DNA from: Candidatus Segatella papionis
GTDB lineage: Bacteria > Bacteroidota > Bacteroidia > Bacteroidales > Bacteroidaceae
Reading direction: 5' to 3'
Length of the DNA stretch: 51,531 nt
NCBI GenBank assembly: GCA_002297965.1
Contig: DBLF01000064.1
Span: forward strand, 1 to 51,531
The notes under the pieces were generated by a model. It ran no database searches. It was not told where the DNA came from and saw only the letters and a list, made by a program, of their open reading frames with translations. A program made the translations under genes and the position numbers. Below are positions 24,189-33,929 of this stretch, piece after piece. Every line of letters begins with the position of its first letter. The stretch's first letter is position 1.

Positions 24189-25619
24189 ATGAGAAATTTG
24201 ACTGATGCCGAATTGGCACAAATACTTGATAAAGATATATTTCATAAGATTTCAGAGGCGGCGGATTCGCTGTCTGTGGAATGCTATGTGGTAGGTGGAT
24301 ATGTGCGAGATCTCTTCCTGGAGCGTCCTTCCAATGATATAGATGTGGTTGTCGTGGGCAGCGGCATCGAGGTGGCTTCCGCCCTCAAGAAGATGTTGGG
24401 CAAGCGGGCGCATCTCTCCGTGTTCCGTAACTTTGGCACCGCTCAGGTGAAGTACAAGGATACGGAGGTGGAGTTCGTAGGTGCTCGCAAGGAGAGTTAT
24501 CATCGTGACTCGCGCAAGCCTATCGTGGAGGATGGTACCTTGGAGGATGACCAGAATCGCCGCGATTTCACCATCAATGCGATGGCGGTGTGCTTGAACA
24601 AGGACCGCTTTGGCGAGCTCGTCGATCCTTTCGATGGTGTCTATGACTTGGAGGATGGTATCATCGCCACTCCGCTAGACCCAGACATCACTTTCTCCGA
24701 CGACCCTCTTCGTATGATGCGCTGTGTGCGTTTCGCCACCCAACTCAATTTTCAGATAGAGGACGAAACCTACGCAGCCCTTTCTCGCAACGCTGAGCGA
24801 CTGAAGATTATCAGTGGTGAGCGCATTGCTGACGAAATGAACAAAATCATGCTCTCCAAGCATCCTAGCAGTGGCTTCTATTACTTGAAGGATACGGGGC
24901 TTCTAGACCTCATATTGCCAGAGCTTGTGGTAATGGATAAGGTGGAGACTCGCAACGGTAGGGCGCACAAGAACAATTACGATCATACGATGGAGGTGCT
25001 GGAGAATGTCTGCAAGCACAGCGATAATCTTTGGCTTCGATGGGCGGCACTCTTCCATGACATCGGCAAACCGAAGAGCAAGCGTTGGGACAACAGCATC
25101 GGCTGGACTTTTCACAGCCACAACATCATCGGGGCGAAGATGATTCCGAATATCTTCCGCCGCATGAAACTGCCGATGGATGCGAAGATGAAGTATGTGC
25201 AGAAGCTCGTAGAACTGCACATGCGTCCTATCGTGATAGCCGACGAGGAGGTGACGGATAGTGCCGTGCGCCGTTTGCTGAACGATGCGGGCGATGACAT
25301 CAACGACTTGATGACGCTTTGCGAGGCGGACATCACCAGCAAGAACCAGGTGCGCAAGCAGCGTTTTCTCGACAACTTCAAGATGGTGAGAGAGAAGCTC
25401 GCCGACTTGCAGGAACGTGACTATAAGCGATTGCTCCAGCCATGTATCGACGGCAACGAAATTATGGAAATGTTCCACTTGAAACCTTGTAGAGAAGTGG
25501 GTACGTTGAAGCAAACCTTGAAGGATGCGGTGCTCGATAACAAGGTGCCCAATGAGCGGGAGCCTTTGATGGAGTTGTTGCTGAAGAAAGCCACAGAAAT
25601 GGGATTGGAGACGAAGTGA
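24189..25619 (+). CDS. cca: CCA tRNA nucleotidyltransferase with HD domain
   Basis: Adds or repairs the 3' CCA of tRNAs without a template. The 476-residue protein has the class II polymerase-beta motif GGYVRDLFLERPSNDIDVV with Asp50 and Asp52, then DDQNRRDFTINAMAV and the RNA-binding head segment DPLRMMRCVRFATQL. A C-terminal HD phosphohydrolase domain begins near residue 260, with the pair in LFHDIGKP (about 288-295), and could remove 2',3'-cyclic phosphates. I chose ATG 24189 after the promoter. A single gene, ended by a hairpin at 25737. Confidence 0.92.
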   Translation: MRNLTDAELAQILDKDIFHKISEAADSLSVECYVVGGYVRDLFLERPSNDIDVVVVGSGIEVASALKKMLGKRAHLSVFRNFGTAQVKYKDTEVEFVGARKESYHRDSRKPIVEDGTLEDDQNRRDFTINAMAVCLNKDRFGELVDPFDGVYDLEDGIIATPLDPDITFSDDPLRMMRCVRFATQLNFQIEDETYAALSRNAERLKIISGERIADEMNKIMLSKHPSSGFYYLKDTGLLDLILPELVVMDKVETRNGRAHKNNYDHTMEVLENVCKHSDNLWLRWAALFHDIGKPKSKRWDNSIGWTFHSHNIIGAKMIPNIFRRMKLPMDAKMKYVQKLVELHMRPIVIADEEVTDSAVRRLLNDAGDDINDLMTLCEADITSKNQVRKQRFLDNFKMVREKLADLQERDYKRLLQPCIDGNEIMEMFHLKPCREVGTLKQTLKDAVLDNKVPNEREPLMELLLKKATEMGLETK

Positions 25620-25736
25620 TTTTGCCGGGAAATCCCTTTGTAGATGGGGAAAGAAAGCAAATGAAAGTGCTAAAGATTTCAAACAAAAGGGATAGAAAAA
25701 AAGAAGAAAACTCAAAATAGAGAATAATTTTTGTTA

Positions 25737-25763
25737 AATAACGGCTCCAAGCGAGCCGTTATT
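25737..25763 (+). terminator. Terminator-like hairpin after cca
   Basis: 11-bp perfect stem (25737-25747 with 25753-25763), loop CAAGC. The tail is TA-rich rather than pure T. It separates cca from the efflux operon promoter. Confidence 0.65.
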
Positions 25764-25776
25764 CGTATATTATTAG

Positions 25777-25784
25777 TAATTTTG
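25777..25784 (+). promoter_or_regulatory. -7 box of the RND efflux operon
   Basis: TAATTTTG matches TAnnTTTG with a TTGC downstream; the -33 is not clear. It gives a leader of about 120 nt, long for this window, with no ORF in it. Confidence 0.5.
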
Positions 25785-25910
25785 CAGCGTTTTTAAAACT
25801 CAGAGAGTGCTTTGGGTTTCCATAGGCATGGGGGGAAAGCAAATAAATTCCTTGCCTCCTTTTATAATTAGGTATGATAATAAAAATAAATTTAATATAT
25901 AATAATAGGT

Positions 25911-27122
25911 ATGAAAATTAAAAACGTTTTGTTTGTTGCAGCTATTTGTGCTATCGCAACTTTGACATCATGTGGAAGTAAAAGCAAGGGTGGACTGCCA
26001 GACTTCAGCGACGATGAGTTCGCTGTAGAGACTATTGGCTCTACCAATGCAGCTTTGCAGACCACTTATCCTGCCACCATCAAGGGTATCCAGGATGTAG
26101 AGGTACGTCCTAAGGTTTCTGGTTTCATCACGAAGGTTTACGTGCATGAGGGTCAGACCGTATCTGCTGGTCAGCCTTTGTTCTCCATTGATAGCGAGAC
26201 TTACCAGGCTGCTGTTCGTCAGTGTGCAGCTGCTGTCAATACAGCCAAGGCTCAGGCTAACACAGCTCGTTTGACTTACTTGAACAACAAGAAATTGTTT
26301 GATAGCAAGATCATCGGTCAGTATGAGCTTTCTACAGCAGCCAACTCCTTGGCTACAGCCCAGGCTCAGGTGGCTCAGGCAGAGGCATCTTTGGCTTCAG
26401 CTCGTGAGCAGTTGGCTTGGTGTACTGTAAAGAGCCCATCAGCAGGTGTCGTTGGCAGTCTTCCTTTGAAGGAGGGTGCTTTGGTTAGCGCATCTGGTCA
26501 GGCTTTGACCACCATCTCCAACATCAGCACCATGGAAGTGTTCTTCTCTCTCTCTGAGACTCAGATCTTGAACATGACCAAGACCAATGGTAGCATGCAG
26601 GCAGCCATCGCTGCATTCCCAGCTGTGAAGTTGCAACTTGCAGACGGTTCTATCTATAATCATCCAGGAAAGGTCGTTAAGATGAGTGGTGTCATCGACG
26701 CTACTACAGGTGCCGTTTCCCTCATCGCACACTTCGCTAACCCAGAGAAGTTGTTGAAGAGTGGTGGTGCCGGTCAGATTGTCATCCCTAACGACGACAA
26801 CAATGCCATCGTTATCCCACAGGAGGCTTGCTCTCAGGTACAGGATAAGATTTTCGTTTACATCGTAACCAAGGACAACAAGGTGAAGTATTCTGAGATC
26901 AAGGTTAATCCACAGGATGATGGCAAGAACTATATCGTAACTTCTGGTCTTCATGTAGGCGACCGCATCGTTGTGAAGGGTATCACCAAGTTGACCGATG
27001 GTCAGCAGATTAAGCCAATCACCGTACAGCGTTACAATCAGAAGATTGCTGAGGCAGCCAAGTTGGGTGAGTCTCAGGATAACGCCCATGACTTCGCTGC
27101 AACCATGAGTGGCAAGAAGTAA
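25911..27122 (+). CDS. RND efflux periplasmic adaptor (membrane fusion protein)
   Basis: 403 residues, AcrA/MexA family. A lipoprotein signal ends in lipobox LTSC (Cys21). The lipoyl half-motif VRPKVSGFITKVYVHEGQTVSAGQPLFSID lies at about 65-94, followed by a coiled-coil hairpin rich in Ala, Gln and Glu (about 100-170) and the second half-motif VKSPSAGVVGSLPLKEGALVS. It bridges the inner-membrane pump and the outer-membrane channel. First gene of a pump-channel operon; the pump gene begins 65 bp downstream. The substrate cannot be read from sequence. Confidence 0.95.
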   Translation: MKIKNVLFVAAICAIATLTSCGSKSKGGLPDFSDDEFAVETIGSTNAALQTTYPATIKGIQDVEVRPKVSGFITKVYVHEGQTVSAGQPLFSIDSETYQAAVRQCAAAVNTAKAQANTARLTYLNNKKLFDSKIIGQYELSTAANSLATAQAQVAQAEASLASAREQLAWCTVKSPSAGVVGSLPLKEGALVSASGQALTTISNISTMEVFFSLSETQILNMTKTNGSMQAAIAAFPAVKLQLADGSIYNHPGKVVKMSGVIDATTGAVSLIAHFANPEKLLKSGGAGQIVIPNDDNNAIVIPQEACSQVQDKIFVYIVTKDNKVKYSEIKVNPQDDGKNYIVTSGLHVGDRIVVKGITKLTDGQQIKPITVQRYNQKIAEAAKLGESQDNAHDFAATMSGKK

Positions 27123-27187
27123 TTCCTGCCTGAAAGCAGCAGGAATCATTACTATATATAATAAGGTATAAAGAAAAATAGTAAATT

Positions 27188-30100
27188 ATGTCATTTACAA
27201 ACTTTATAAAACGCCCAGTACTCTCGACGGTGGTTTCCATCTTCTTCGTCTTGCTGGGTACCATCGGCTTGATATCACTGCCTATCGAGCAGTATCCTAA
27301 TATCGCGCCGCCTACCATCACGGTATCTACCACCTATACGGGTGCCGATGCCCAGACTGTGCTGAACTCAGTCATCGCTCCTTTGGAGGAGAGTATCAAT
27401 GGTGTGGAGAACATGACCTACATGACTTCTCAGGCATCCAACTCTGGTTTTGCGCAGATTACCGTTTACTTCAAGCAAGGTTCCGATGCCGATATGGCTG
27501 CGGTCAACGTGCAGAACCGTGTGTCCCAGGCACAGGCTTTGCTTCCTGCCGAGGTTACCAAGGTGGGTGTCACCGTTACCAAGCGCCAGAGCTCTAACGT
27601 GATTATGTTCGCTCTGACCACCGACGATGGCCGTTACGACGACCAGTTTGTTACCAACTACGCCTTGATCAACGTTATTCCTCAGTTGAAGCGTATCAAT
27701 GGTGTGGGTGATGTGCAGAGTCCTTCTACTCGTAACTACTCTATGCGTATCTGGTTGAAGCCAGAGAAGATGAAGGAGTACGGACTCGTTCCTTCCGACA
27801 TCTCCAATGCCTTGGCTGAGCAGAACATTGAGGCTGCCCCTGGTAGCTTTGGTGAGTCAACCGATATGCAGTATGAATATACTTTGCGTTACAAAGGTCG
27901 TTTGAAGACTCCTATCGAGTATGAGAACATTTTGATTAAGAGTGATGCTTCAGGTCAGACCCTTCGTCTCGGCGATGTAGCCAAGATTGAGTTGGGTGGT
28001 TTGCAGTACAACGTAAACTTGCTCAACAATGGTCAGCCTGCCGTGATGGGTATGGTTCAGCAGATTGCTGGTTCCAACGCTACCCAGATTGCAACGGATG
28101 TAAAGCAGACCTTGAATGAGTTGGAGAAGAACTATCCTCCAGGGTTGAAGAACGTTATCTTGATGGATGTTACCGAGTTCTTGTTCGCATCTATCGAGGA
28201 GGTAGTGTTCACCTTGATCATCACCTTGGTGTTGGTGTTCATTGTGGTATATATCTTCTTGCAGGACTTCCGTTCTACGTTGATCCCTATGATTGCCGTG
28301 CCTGTGGCTTTGATTGGTGCCTTCTTCTTCCTTTGGGTATTCGGATTCTCCATCAACTTGCTGACGCTGTCCGCCCTCCTGTTGGCTATCGCCATTGTGG
28401 TCGATGATGCCATCGTGGTTGTGGAGGCTGTCCATGCCAAGCTCGACCAGGGTTACAAGAGCGCCCTTACCGCTTCTATCGACGCCATGAACGAAATCTC
28501 TGGTGCCATCATCTCCATTACCTTGGTGATGTCTGCCGTGTTCGTTCCTGTGTCATTTATCGGTGGTACATCTGGTTACTTCTACCGTGAGTTCGGTGTA
28601 ACCATGGCTGTGTCTATCGTCATTTCCGCTGTTAACGCGTTGACTTTGTCTCCTGCGCTTTGTGCAATGTTGCTGAAGCCACACGAGGAAGGTCAGGATG
28701 AGAAGAAGATGTCTTTCATCGACCGTTTCCATGCTGGATTCAACTATCAGTTCGAGAAGATTACCAATAAGTATAAAGGTGGTGTCAAGTGGGTCATCAA
28801 TCATGGTATCGTTGCCGCTGGCGCTATCGTTGCTGGTGTCATTGCCTTGGTTGTCTTGATGGGTACTACCAAGACTGGTTTGGTGCCAGATGAGGATACC
28901 GGTACTTTGTTCTGCTGTATCTCTACAGCCCCTGGTACTTCTCAGGAAAAGACTTCCGAGGTGGTGAAGCAGGTGGATAAGATGCTCGCTGATAATCCAG
29001 CCATCCAAACACGTAACGCCATCATGGGTTATAGCTTCATCGGTGGTGCGGGTTCCAACCAGGGTACCATCATTATCAAGTTGAAGCCATTCGAGGAGCG
29101 TCCAGGTGGATTCTTCCATCGCATCAAGTGTGCTCTCACAGGCGGTGGCATCGAGGCGTTGTTCGTCAACCCTATGGAGTCAACCTCTGTATTGGGTATG
29201 ATCTACAAGCAGACTGCTGCCATCAAGGATGCACAGGTGCTTGCCTTCGCTCCACCTATGATCTCTGGTTTCTCTATGCAGAATGGTATTACCATGACCA
29301 TGCAGGATAAGACCGGTGGTGACTTGAACAAGTTCTTTAGCAATGTACAGAAGTTCTTGGCTGAGTTGAACAAGCGTCCTGAGATTCAGACCGCCCAGAC
29401 TCAGTACAACCCTAACTATCCACAGTATATGGTGGATGTGGATGTTGCCAAGACCAAGCAGGCAGGTATCTCTCCTAACACCGTGCTTTCTGTAATGCAG
29501 GGTTACCTTGGTGGTCTCTACGCATCTAACTTCAATGCTTACGGTAAACTCTACCGTGTCATGATTCAGGCTGGTCCTGAGAGTCGTATGCGTCCAGACG
29601 ATTTGAGCAAGATTTACGTACGTTGTGCCGATGGCACCATGTCTCCAGTAAGTGAGTTCGTTACACTGAAGAAGATGTTCGGTCCATCCAACATCACACG
29701 TTTCAACCTGTTTACCTCTATGGATGTTTCCGTAACTCCTAACAGTGGTTACTCTACTGGTGATGGTATGAAGGCCATCGCCGAGGTGGCTAAGGAAACT
29801 TTGCCAGATGGCTATGGTTACGAGTACTCTGGTTTGACCCGTTCAGAGGCAGAGTCCAGCAACTCTACCGGTTTGATCTTCGCACTCTGTATCGTATTCG
29901 TTTACTTGATCTTGAGTGCCCAGTACGAGAGTTACATCTTGCCATTGTCAGTAGTATTGTCTATCCCATTCGGCTTGGCAGGTGCGTTCATCTTCACCAA
30001 CCTGTTCGGTCACTCTAACGATATCTACATGCAGATTTCGTTGATTATGTTGATCGGTCTGTTGGCTAAGAACGCCATCTTGATTGTACAGTTCGCCTTG

Positions 30101-30469
30101 GAGCGTCGTCGTACGGGTATGGCTATCAAGTACTCAGCTATCTTGGGTGCAGGTGCTCGTCTCCGTCCTATCTTGATGACCTCTCTCGCCATGGTTATCG
30201 GTTTGCTGCCTTTGATGTTCGCATCAGGTGTAGGTAAGTATGGTAACCAGACCTTGGGTGCTGCAGCCGTAGGTGGTATGTTGATTGGTACTATCTGCCA
30301 GATCTTCATCGTGCCAGCGTTGTTCGCAGTGTTCGAGTGGTTGCAGGAGCGTATCAAGCCATTGACATTCGACGATGAGTTGAACGAGGAGGCAGTCGTA
30401 GAGTTGGAGCAGTATGCCAATGCCGCTCACAACAAGAAGACCCAGGCTCCAGCTCCAGTACAGGAATAA
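27188..30469 (+). CDS. RND multidrug efflux transporter (AcrB/HAE1 family)
   Basis: 1093 residues with the twelve-helix RND plan: first helix at 12-29, two large periplasmic loops, and TM4 with the proton-relay pair Asp406-Asp407 (AIVVDDAIVVVEAV). The late block GLLAKNAILIVQFALERRR is a hydrophobe/amphiphile efflux (HAE1) hallmark. Proton-driven export of drugs, bile acids or similar compounds is the usual role. It is preceded by the adaptor and followed by the outer-membrane channel gene after 24 bp. Codon use is strongly biased to GGT, GGC, TCT and CGT, suggesting good expression. Confidence 0.96.
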   Translation: MSFTNFIKRPVLSTVVSIFFVLLGTIGLISLPIEQYPNIAPPTITVSTTYTGADAQTVLNSVIAPLEESINGVENMTYMTSQASNSGFAQITVYFKQGSDADMAAVNVQNRVSQAQALLPAEVTKVGVTVTKRQSSNVIMFALTTDDGRYDDQFVTNYALINVIPQLKRINGVGDVQSPSTRNYSMRIWLKPEKMKEYGLVPSDISNALAEQNIEAAPGSFGESTDMQYEYTLRYKGRLKTPIEYENILIKSDASGQTLRLGDVAKIELGGLQYNVNLLNNGQPAVMGMVQQIAGSNATQIATDVKQTLNELEKNYPPGLKNVILMDVTEFLFASIEEVVFTLIITLVLVFIVVYIFLQDFRSTLIPMIAVPVALIGAFFFLWVFGFSINLLTLSALLLAIAIVVDDAIVVVEAVHAKLDQGYKSALTASIDAMNEISGAIISITLVMSAVFVPVSFIGGTSGYFYREFGVTMAVSIVISAVNALTLSPALCAMLLKPHEEGQDEKKMSFIDRFHAGFNYQFEKITNKYKGGVKWVINHGIVAAGAIVAGVIALVVLMGTTKTGLVPDEDTGTLFCCISTAPGTSQEKTSEVVKQVDKMLADNPAIQTRNAIMGYSFIGGAGSNQGTIIIKLKPFEERPGGFFHRIKCALTGGGIEALFVNPMESTSVLGMIYKQTAAIKDAQVLAFAPPMISGFSMQNGITMTMQDKTGGDLNKFFSNVQKFLAELNKRPEIQTAQTQYNPNYPQYMVDVDVAKTKQAGISPNTVLSVMQGYLGGLYASNFNAYGKLYRVMIQAGPESRMRPDDLSKIYVRCADGTMSPVSEFVTLKKMFGPSNITRFNLFTSMDVSVTPNSGYSTGDGMKAIAEVAKETLPDGYGYEYSGLTRSEAESSNSTGLIFALCIVFVYLILSAQYESYILPLSVVLSIPFGLAGAFIFTNLFGHSNDIYMQISLIMLIGLLAKNAILIVQFALERRRTGMAIKYSAILGAGARLRPILMTSLAMVIGLLPLMFASGVGKYGNQTLGAAAVGGMLIGTICQIFIVPALFAVFEWLQERIKPLTFDDELNEEAVVELEQYANAAHNKKTQAPAPVQE

Positions 30470-30493
30470 GGACATAAACATCAAGCGTAAACA

Positions 30494-31888
30494 ATGAAAA
30501 AGAATATAAATATCATCATATTAGGTCTCGCAGCGCTCTCTTTGAGCAGCTGCAAGACTCTCTACGGAAAGTACGAGCGTCCTGATGTGAAGACCAGTGG
30601 ATTGGTTCGCGACTCTGCCTCTATCTCCGATACATTGGCAGTGAAGGATACCACCACTTTCGCCAACATCCCATGGCGCAGCGTATTCACCGACCCTCAG
30701 TTGCAGGGCTTGATCGAGAAGGGCTTGGCGAACAACGTCAACCTGCTCAACGCAGCTCTCAATGTTCAGATGGCTGAGGCACAGTTGAAGGCAGCCAAGT
30801 TGGCTTTCTTGCCATCTTTGGCTTTCTCTCCACAGGGTACCATCTCTTCTTGGGATGGCAACGCAGCCACCAAGACTTACAGCTTGCCTATCTCGGCTAG
30901 CTGGAACGCAGACCTTTGGGGCAATCTCTTGTCGCAGAAGCGCAGTGCCCAGGTGGCTCTGCTCCAGACCAAGGATTACCAAGTGTCTGTACAGACCAAC
31001 CTCATCGCCAACATCGCCAACATGTACTATACATTGTTGATGCTCGACAAGCAGGTGGAGCTGGTTAACAATATGGAGTCTTTGACCAAGGATACTTGGG
31101 AGACCATGAAGGTGCTCAAGGATACCAAGATGGGCTATCGCTCCACTTCTATCCAGGCTGCTGAGTCTAACTACTATTCTGTATTGACACAGAAGACCGA
31201 CTTGCAGCGCCAGATTCGTGAGACCGAGAACTCTTTGAGCCTACTTATCGGCGACCAGGCACACACCATCGCTCGTGGCAAGTTGGAGAACCAGAGTCTT
31301 CCTTCTAAGTTCTCAACAGGCGTAGGCATCCAGTTGCTCAACAACCGTGCTGATGTTCACGCTGCCGAGATGAATTTGGCTCAGTGTTTCTATGGCATCG
31401 AGACCGCTCGCAGCCGTTTCTATCCAAACTTGAACATTGCGGCCAATGGTACTTTCACCAACTCAAGCGGCATGGGTATCGTCAACCCAGGTAAGTGGTT
31501 GCTCTCAGCTGTTGGTTCGCTCACTCAGCCAATCTTCCAAAATGGCAAACTCGTAATGGGCTTGAAGGTGGCTAAGATTCAGTATGAGCAGGCTTACAAC
31601 ACTTGGCAGAACACCGTGCTCAAGGCTGGTAGCGAGGTGAGCAATGCCCTTGTGCTCTACAACTCTTCCGATGAGAAGGGCAAGGTAGAGGAGAAGCAAA
31701 TCAAGGTGCTCGAACAGAACGTGGAGGATACTCGTAAGTTGATGGGCGAGGCAGGTGGCTCTTACTTGGAGGTTATCTCAGCTCAGTCATCCCTCCTCAA
31801 CGTCCAGCTCTCCAAGGTAGCCGACGACTTCTACAAGATGCAGGCTGTGGTCAACCTCTACTATGCATTGGGTGGAGGAGCCAAATAA
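30494..31888 (+). CDS. Outer-membrane efflux channel (OprM/NodT family lipoprotein)
   Basis: 464 residues. Lipobox LSSC gives Cys20. Two repeated OEP domains are visible: IPWRSVFTDPQLQGLIEKGLANNVNLLNA and later GVGIQLLNNRADVHAAEMNL, typical of TolC-like channels of the NodT/OprM class. It completes the tripartite pump with the two preceding genes. A heptamer array fills the 33 bp to lpxA, so lpxA may be read through. Confidence 0.94.
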   Translation: MKKNINIIILGLAALSLSSCKTLYGKYERPDVKTSGLVRDSASISDTLAVKDTTTFANIPWRSVFTDPQLQGLIEKGLANNVNLLNAALNVQMAEAQLKAAKLAFLPSLAFSPQGTISSWDGNAATKTYSLPISASWNADLWGNLLSQKRSAQVALLQTKDYQVSVQTNLIANIANMYYTLLMLDKQVELVNNMESLTKDTWETMKVLKDTKMGYRSTSIQAAESNYYSVLTQKTDLQRQIRETENSLSLLIGDQAHTIARGKLENQSLPSKFSTGVGIQLLNNRADVHAAEMNLAQCFYGIETARSRFYPNLNIAANGTFTNSSGMGIVNPGKWLLSAVGSLTQPIFQNGKLVMGLKVAKIQYEQAYNTWQNTVLKAGSEVSNALVLYNSSDEKGKVEEKQIKVLEQNVEDTRKLMGEAGGSYLEVISAQSSLLNVQLSKVADDFYKMQAVVNLYYALGGGAK

Positions 31889-31889
31889 T

Positions 31890-31917
31890 GTTAAGTGTTA
31901 AATGTTAAATGTTAGAT
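31890..31917 (+). repeat. Heptamer array, inverted ATTYAAC type
   Basis: Four 7-bp units GTTAAGT, GTTAAAT, GTTAAAT, GTTAGAT, the reverse complement of the ATTYAAC type seen elsewhere. It lies between the efflux channel stop and the lpxA ATG (31922). Confidence 0.8.
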
Positions 31918-31921
31918 TATT

Positions 31922-32704
31922 ATGGCTAGTATAATAAGTCCAAAGGCAGAAGTTTCTCCAAAGGCTAAGATTGGAGACAACTGCAAGATATATCCTTTCG
32001 TCTATATCGAGGACGATGTGGAAATCGGTGACAACTGCATCATCTATCCATTCGTGAGCATCATGAATGGTACTCGCATGGGCAATGGCAACAAGGTTTT
32101 CCAGGGTGCTGTAGTAGGTGCGCTTCCACAGGATTTCAACTTCAGTGGTGCCAACAGTTTCGTCGTTATCGGCGATAACAATACCATCCGTGAGAACGTG
32201 GTTATCAACCGCGGTACTTACGAGGGTGGCAAGACTGTGCTTGGCAATAAGAACTTCTTGATGGAAGGTGCGCACATCTCTCACGATACCGTGGTTGGCA
32301 ATGGTTGCGTATTCGGTTATGGTACCAAGATTGCCGGCGATTGCATCATCGGCAATGGTGTCATCTACTCAACATCAGTTGTAGAGAATGCCAAGACTCG
32401 TGTAGGCGACTTGGCGATGATTCAGGCAGGTACCACCTTCTCCAAGGATGTTCCTCCTTACATCATCGCAGGTGGCAAGCCTGTGAAGTATGCCGGTCCT
32501 AACGGCATCATCATGGAGGCAGCCCAGATTACTGAGAAGGTGCGCAAGCACGTGGCTAATGCCTATCGTTTGGTATTCCACGGTCAGACATCCCTCTTCG
32601 ATGCCATCAACCAGATCAAGGATCAGGTGCCAGACGGCCCGGAGATTCAGAACATCATCCAGTTCTTGGAGAGTTCCGAGAAGGGTGTTATCACAAAGAT
32701 GTAA
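31922..32704 (+). CDS. lpxA: Acyl-ACP--UDP-N-acetylglucosamine O-acyltransferase LpxA
   Basis: First committed step of lipid A synthesis, in the cytosol. The 260-residue protein is a left-handed beta-helix of hexapeptide repeats (IGDNCxIYPFV, VVGNGCVFGYG, IAGDCIIGNGV) with the catalytic region around EGAHISHDTVVG. The C-terminal helical part begins near AYRLVF. The start follows a heptamer array directly. The efflux operon upstream may drive it; lipid A and efflux genes being adjacent is a common Bacteroidales arrangement. Confidence 0.95.
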   Translation: MASIISPKAEVSPKAKIGDNCKIYPFVYIEDDVEIGDNCIIYPFVSIMNGTRMGNGNKVFQGAVVGALPQDFNFSGANSFVVIGDNNTIRENVVINRGTYEGGKTVLGNKNFLMEGAHISHDTVVGNGCVFGYGTKIAGDCIIGNGVIYSTSVVENAKTRVGDLAMIQAGTTFSKDVPPYIIAGGKPVKYAGPNGIIMEAAQITEKVRKHVANAYRLVFHGQTSLFDAINQIKDQVPDGPEIQNIIQFLESSEKGVITKM

Positions 32705-32753
32705 TTTTAGTAAAATTTAAGTCATACCTATTTGAATTTTACTCTGTATAAGG

Positions 32754-32779
32754 AAGGGCTGGCCGTGAGGTCGGCCCTT
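32754..32779 (+). terminator. Intrinsic terminator after lpxA
   Basis: 11-bp stem with two wobble pairs (32754-32764 with 32769-32779) and a GTGA tetraloop, followed by TTTTGTG. Downstream is an AT-rich spacer with the ftsX promoter. Confidence 0.85.
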
Positions 32780-32866
32780 TTGTGTATCTTTCTTTCTCTC
32801 TTTCTCATCCCCCTCTTCTCTGATTTGCGCAAATTTGCAGAAAAGTGTGAATAATTGCAATTTTAT

Positions 32867-32897
32867 TTTGTTATCTCTTCGTTTTAATGTACCTTTG
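32867..32897 (+). promoter_or_regulatory. Promoter of ftsX-uppP operon (TTTG-N19-TACCTTTG)
   Basis: TTTG at 32867-32870 and TACCTTTG at 32890-32897, 19 bp apart. It probably drives ftsX, DUF3098, uppP, truB and queA. Confidence 0.75.
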
Positions 32898-32952
32898 CAA
32901 ACAATTTGGGTAATTACGCCCTTTTCTATTTTGAATGGTAAAGAATTAGACA

Positions 32953-33831
32953 ATGAGAAAGAAACAATATAAGCCTCGCAAGCATCGCAGTTTGCAGGTT
33001 ATTACTTTGTGCATCAGCACTTCTATGGTGCTGATATTGTTGGGCTTGGTCATCTTCTCCGTGCTCATGGGGCGCAACCTCTCTTCGTATGTCAAGGAGA
33101 ACTTGGTGGTGCAGGTGATGCTGGAGCAGGACATGACCAATCCGGAGGGCTTGCAGATGTGCAAGCGATTGAAGGCTCGTCCTTACGTGAACAGTCTGAA
33201 CTATATCACCAAGGAACAGGCGCTGAAGGAGGCTACACAAGACTTGGGTACCAACCCGAGCGAGTTTGCTGGCGTGAACCCTTTCCAACCTTCCATCGAG
33301 ATTACTACCAAGGCTGATTATGCCAACAATGATTCGCTGCGCTGGATAACCAAGGAGTTGAAGGCGTACCCTCGTGTCACCGAGGTAAGTTATCAGCACG
33401 ACTTGATAGAACAGGTGAACAATTCGCTTGCCAAGATTAGCATCGGGTTGCTGATTGTGGCAGCCTTGCTTACCTTCATTTCTTTCTCGCTCATCAACAA
33501 TACTGTGCGACTCGGCATCTATGCCCGTCGCTTCTCCATCCATACGATGAAGTTGGTGGGTGCCTCCTGGGGATTCATCCGCAGTCCGTTCCTTCGCCGA
33601 GCGATAGGCGTGGGTTTGGTGGCTGCCGTCATTGCCGATGGCTTCTTGGGCGGATGCCTCTATGCTTGGTCGCTGCATGAGCCAGAGTTGCTCAAGGTGC
33701 TGGGATGGCAGGAGTTGGCGATAACAGGTGGTTCGGTGTTCCTCTTCGGAATCCTCATCACAGCCCTTTGCGCCAGCATCTCCGTCAACAAGTTCCTCAG
33801 AATGAAGGCAGGAGACCTGTATAAGATTTAA
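32953..33831 (+). CDS. ftsX: Cell division protein FtsX
   Basis: 292-residue ABC-type permease of the FtsEX complex, which links division to peptidoglycan hydrolase activation. An N-terminal cytosolic tail (KKQYKPRKHRSLQ) precedes four membrane segments (about 22-42, 163-185, 215-235, 250-275). The extracytoplasmic domain lies between the first two. The motif GASWGFIRSPFLRRAI is typical of FtsX. ftsE is not adjacent, as usual in Bacteroidetes. The gene ends directly at a heptamer array. Confidence 0.92.
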   Translation: MRKKQYKPRKHRSLQVITLCISTSMVLILLGLVIFSVLMGRNLSSYVKENLVVQVMLEQDMTNPEGLQMCKRLKARPYVNSLNYITKEQALKEATQDLGTNPSEFAGVNPFQPSIEITTKADYANNDSLRWITKELKAYPRVTEVSYQHDLIEQVNNSLAKISIGLLIVAALLTFISFSLINNTVRLGIYARRFSIHTMKLVGASWGFIRSPFLRRAIGVGLVAAVIADGFLGGCLYAWSLHEPELLKVLGWQELAITGGSVFLFGILITALCASISVNKFLRMKAGDLYKI

Positions 33832-33859
33832 GCGAAGAGTGAAGAACGAAGAGTGAAGA
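33832..33859 (+). repeat. Heptamer array, GTGAAGA type
   Basis: Four 7-bp units (GCGAAGA, GTGAAGA, ACGAAGA, GTGAAGA) starting at the base after the ftsX TAA stop, followed by ATTC. Confidence 0.85.
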
Positions 33860-33887
33860 ATTCTTTTGTTCTATAGGCGTAAGCTTA

Positions 33888-33915
33888 ATTCAACATTTAA
33901 CATTCAACATTTAAC
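33888..33915 (+). repeat. Heptamer array, ATTYAAC type
   Basis: Four units ATTCAAC, ATTTAAC, ATTCAAC, ATTTAAC, ending 14 bp before the DUF3098 ATG. Confidence 0.85.
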
Positions 33916-33929
33916 ATTAAAATATAATA

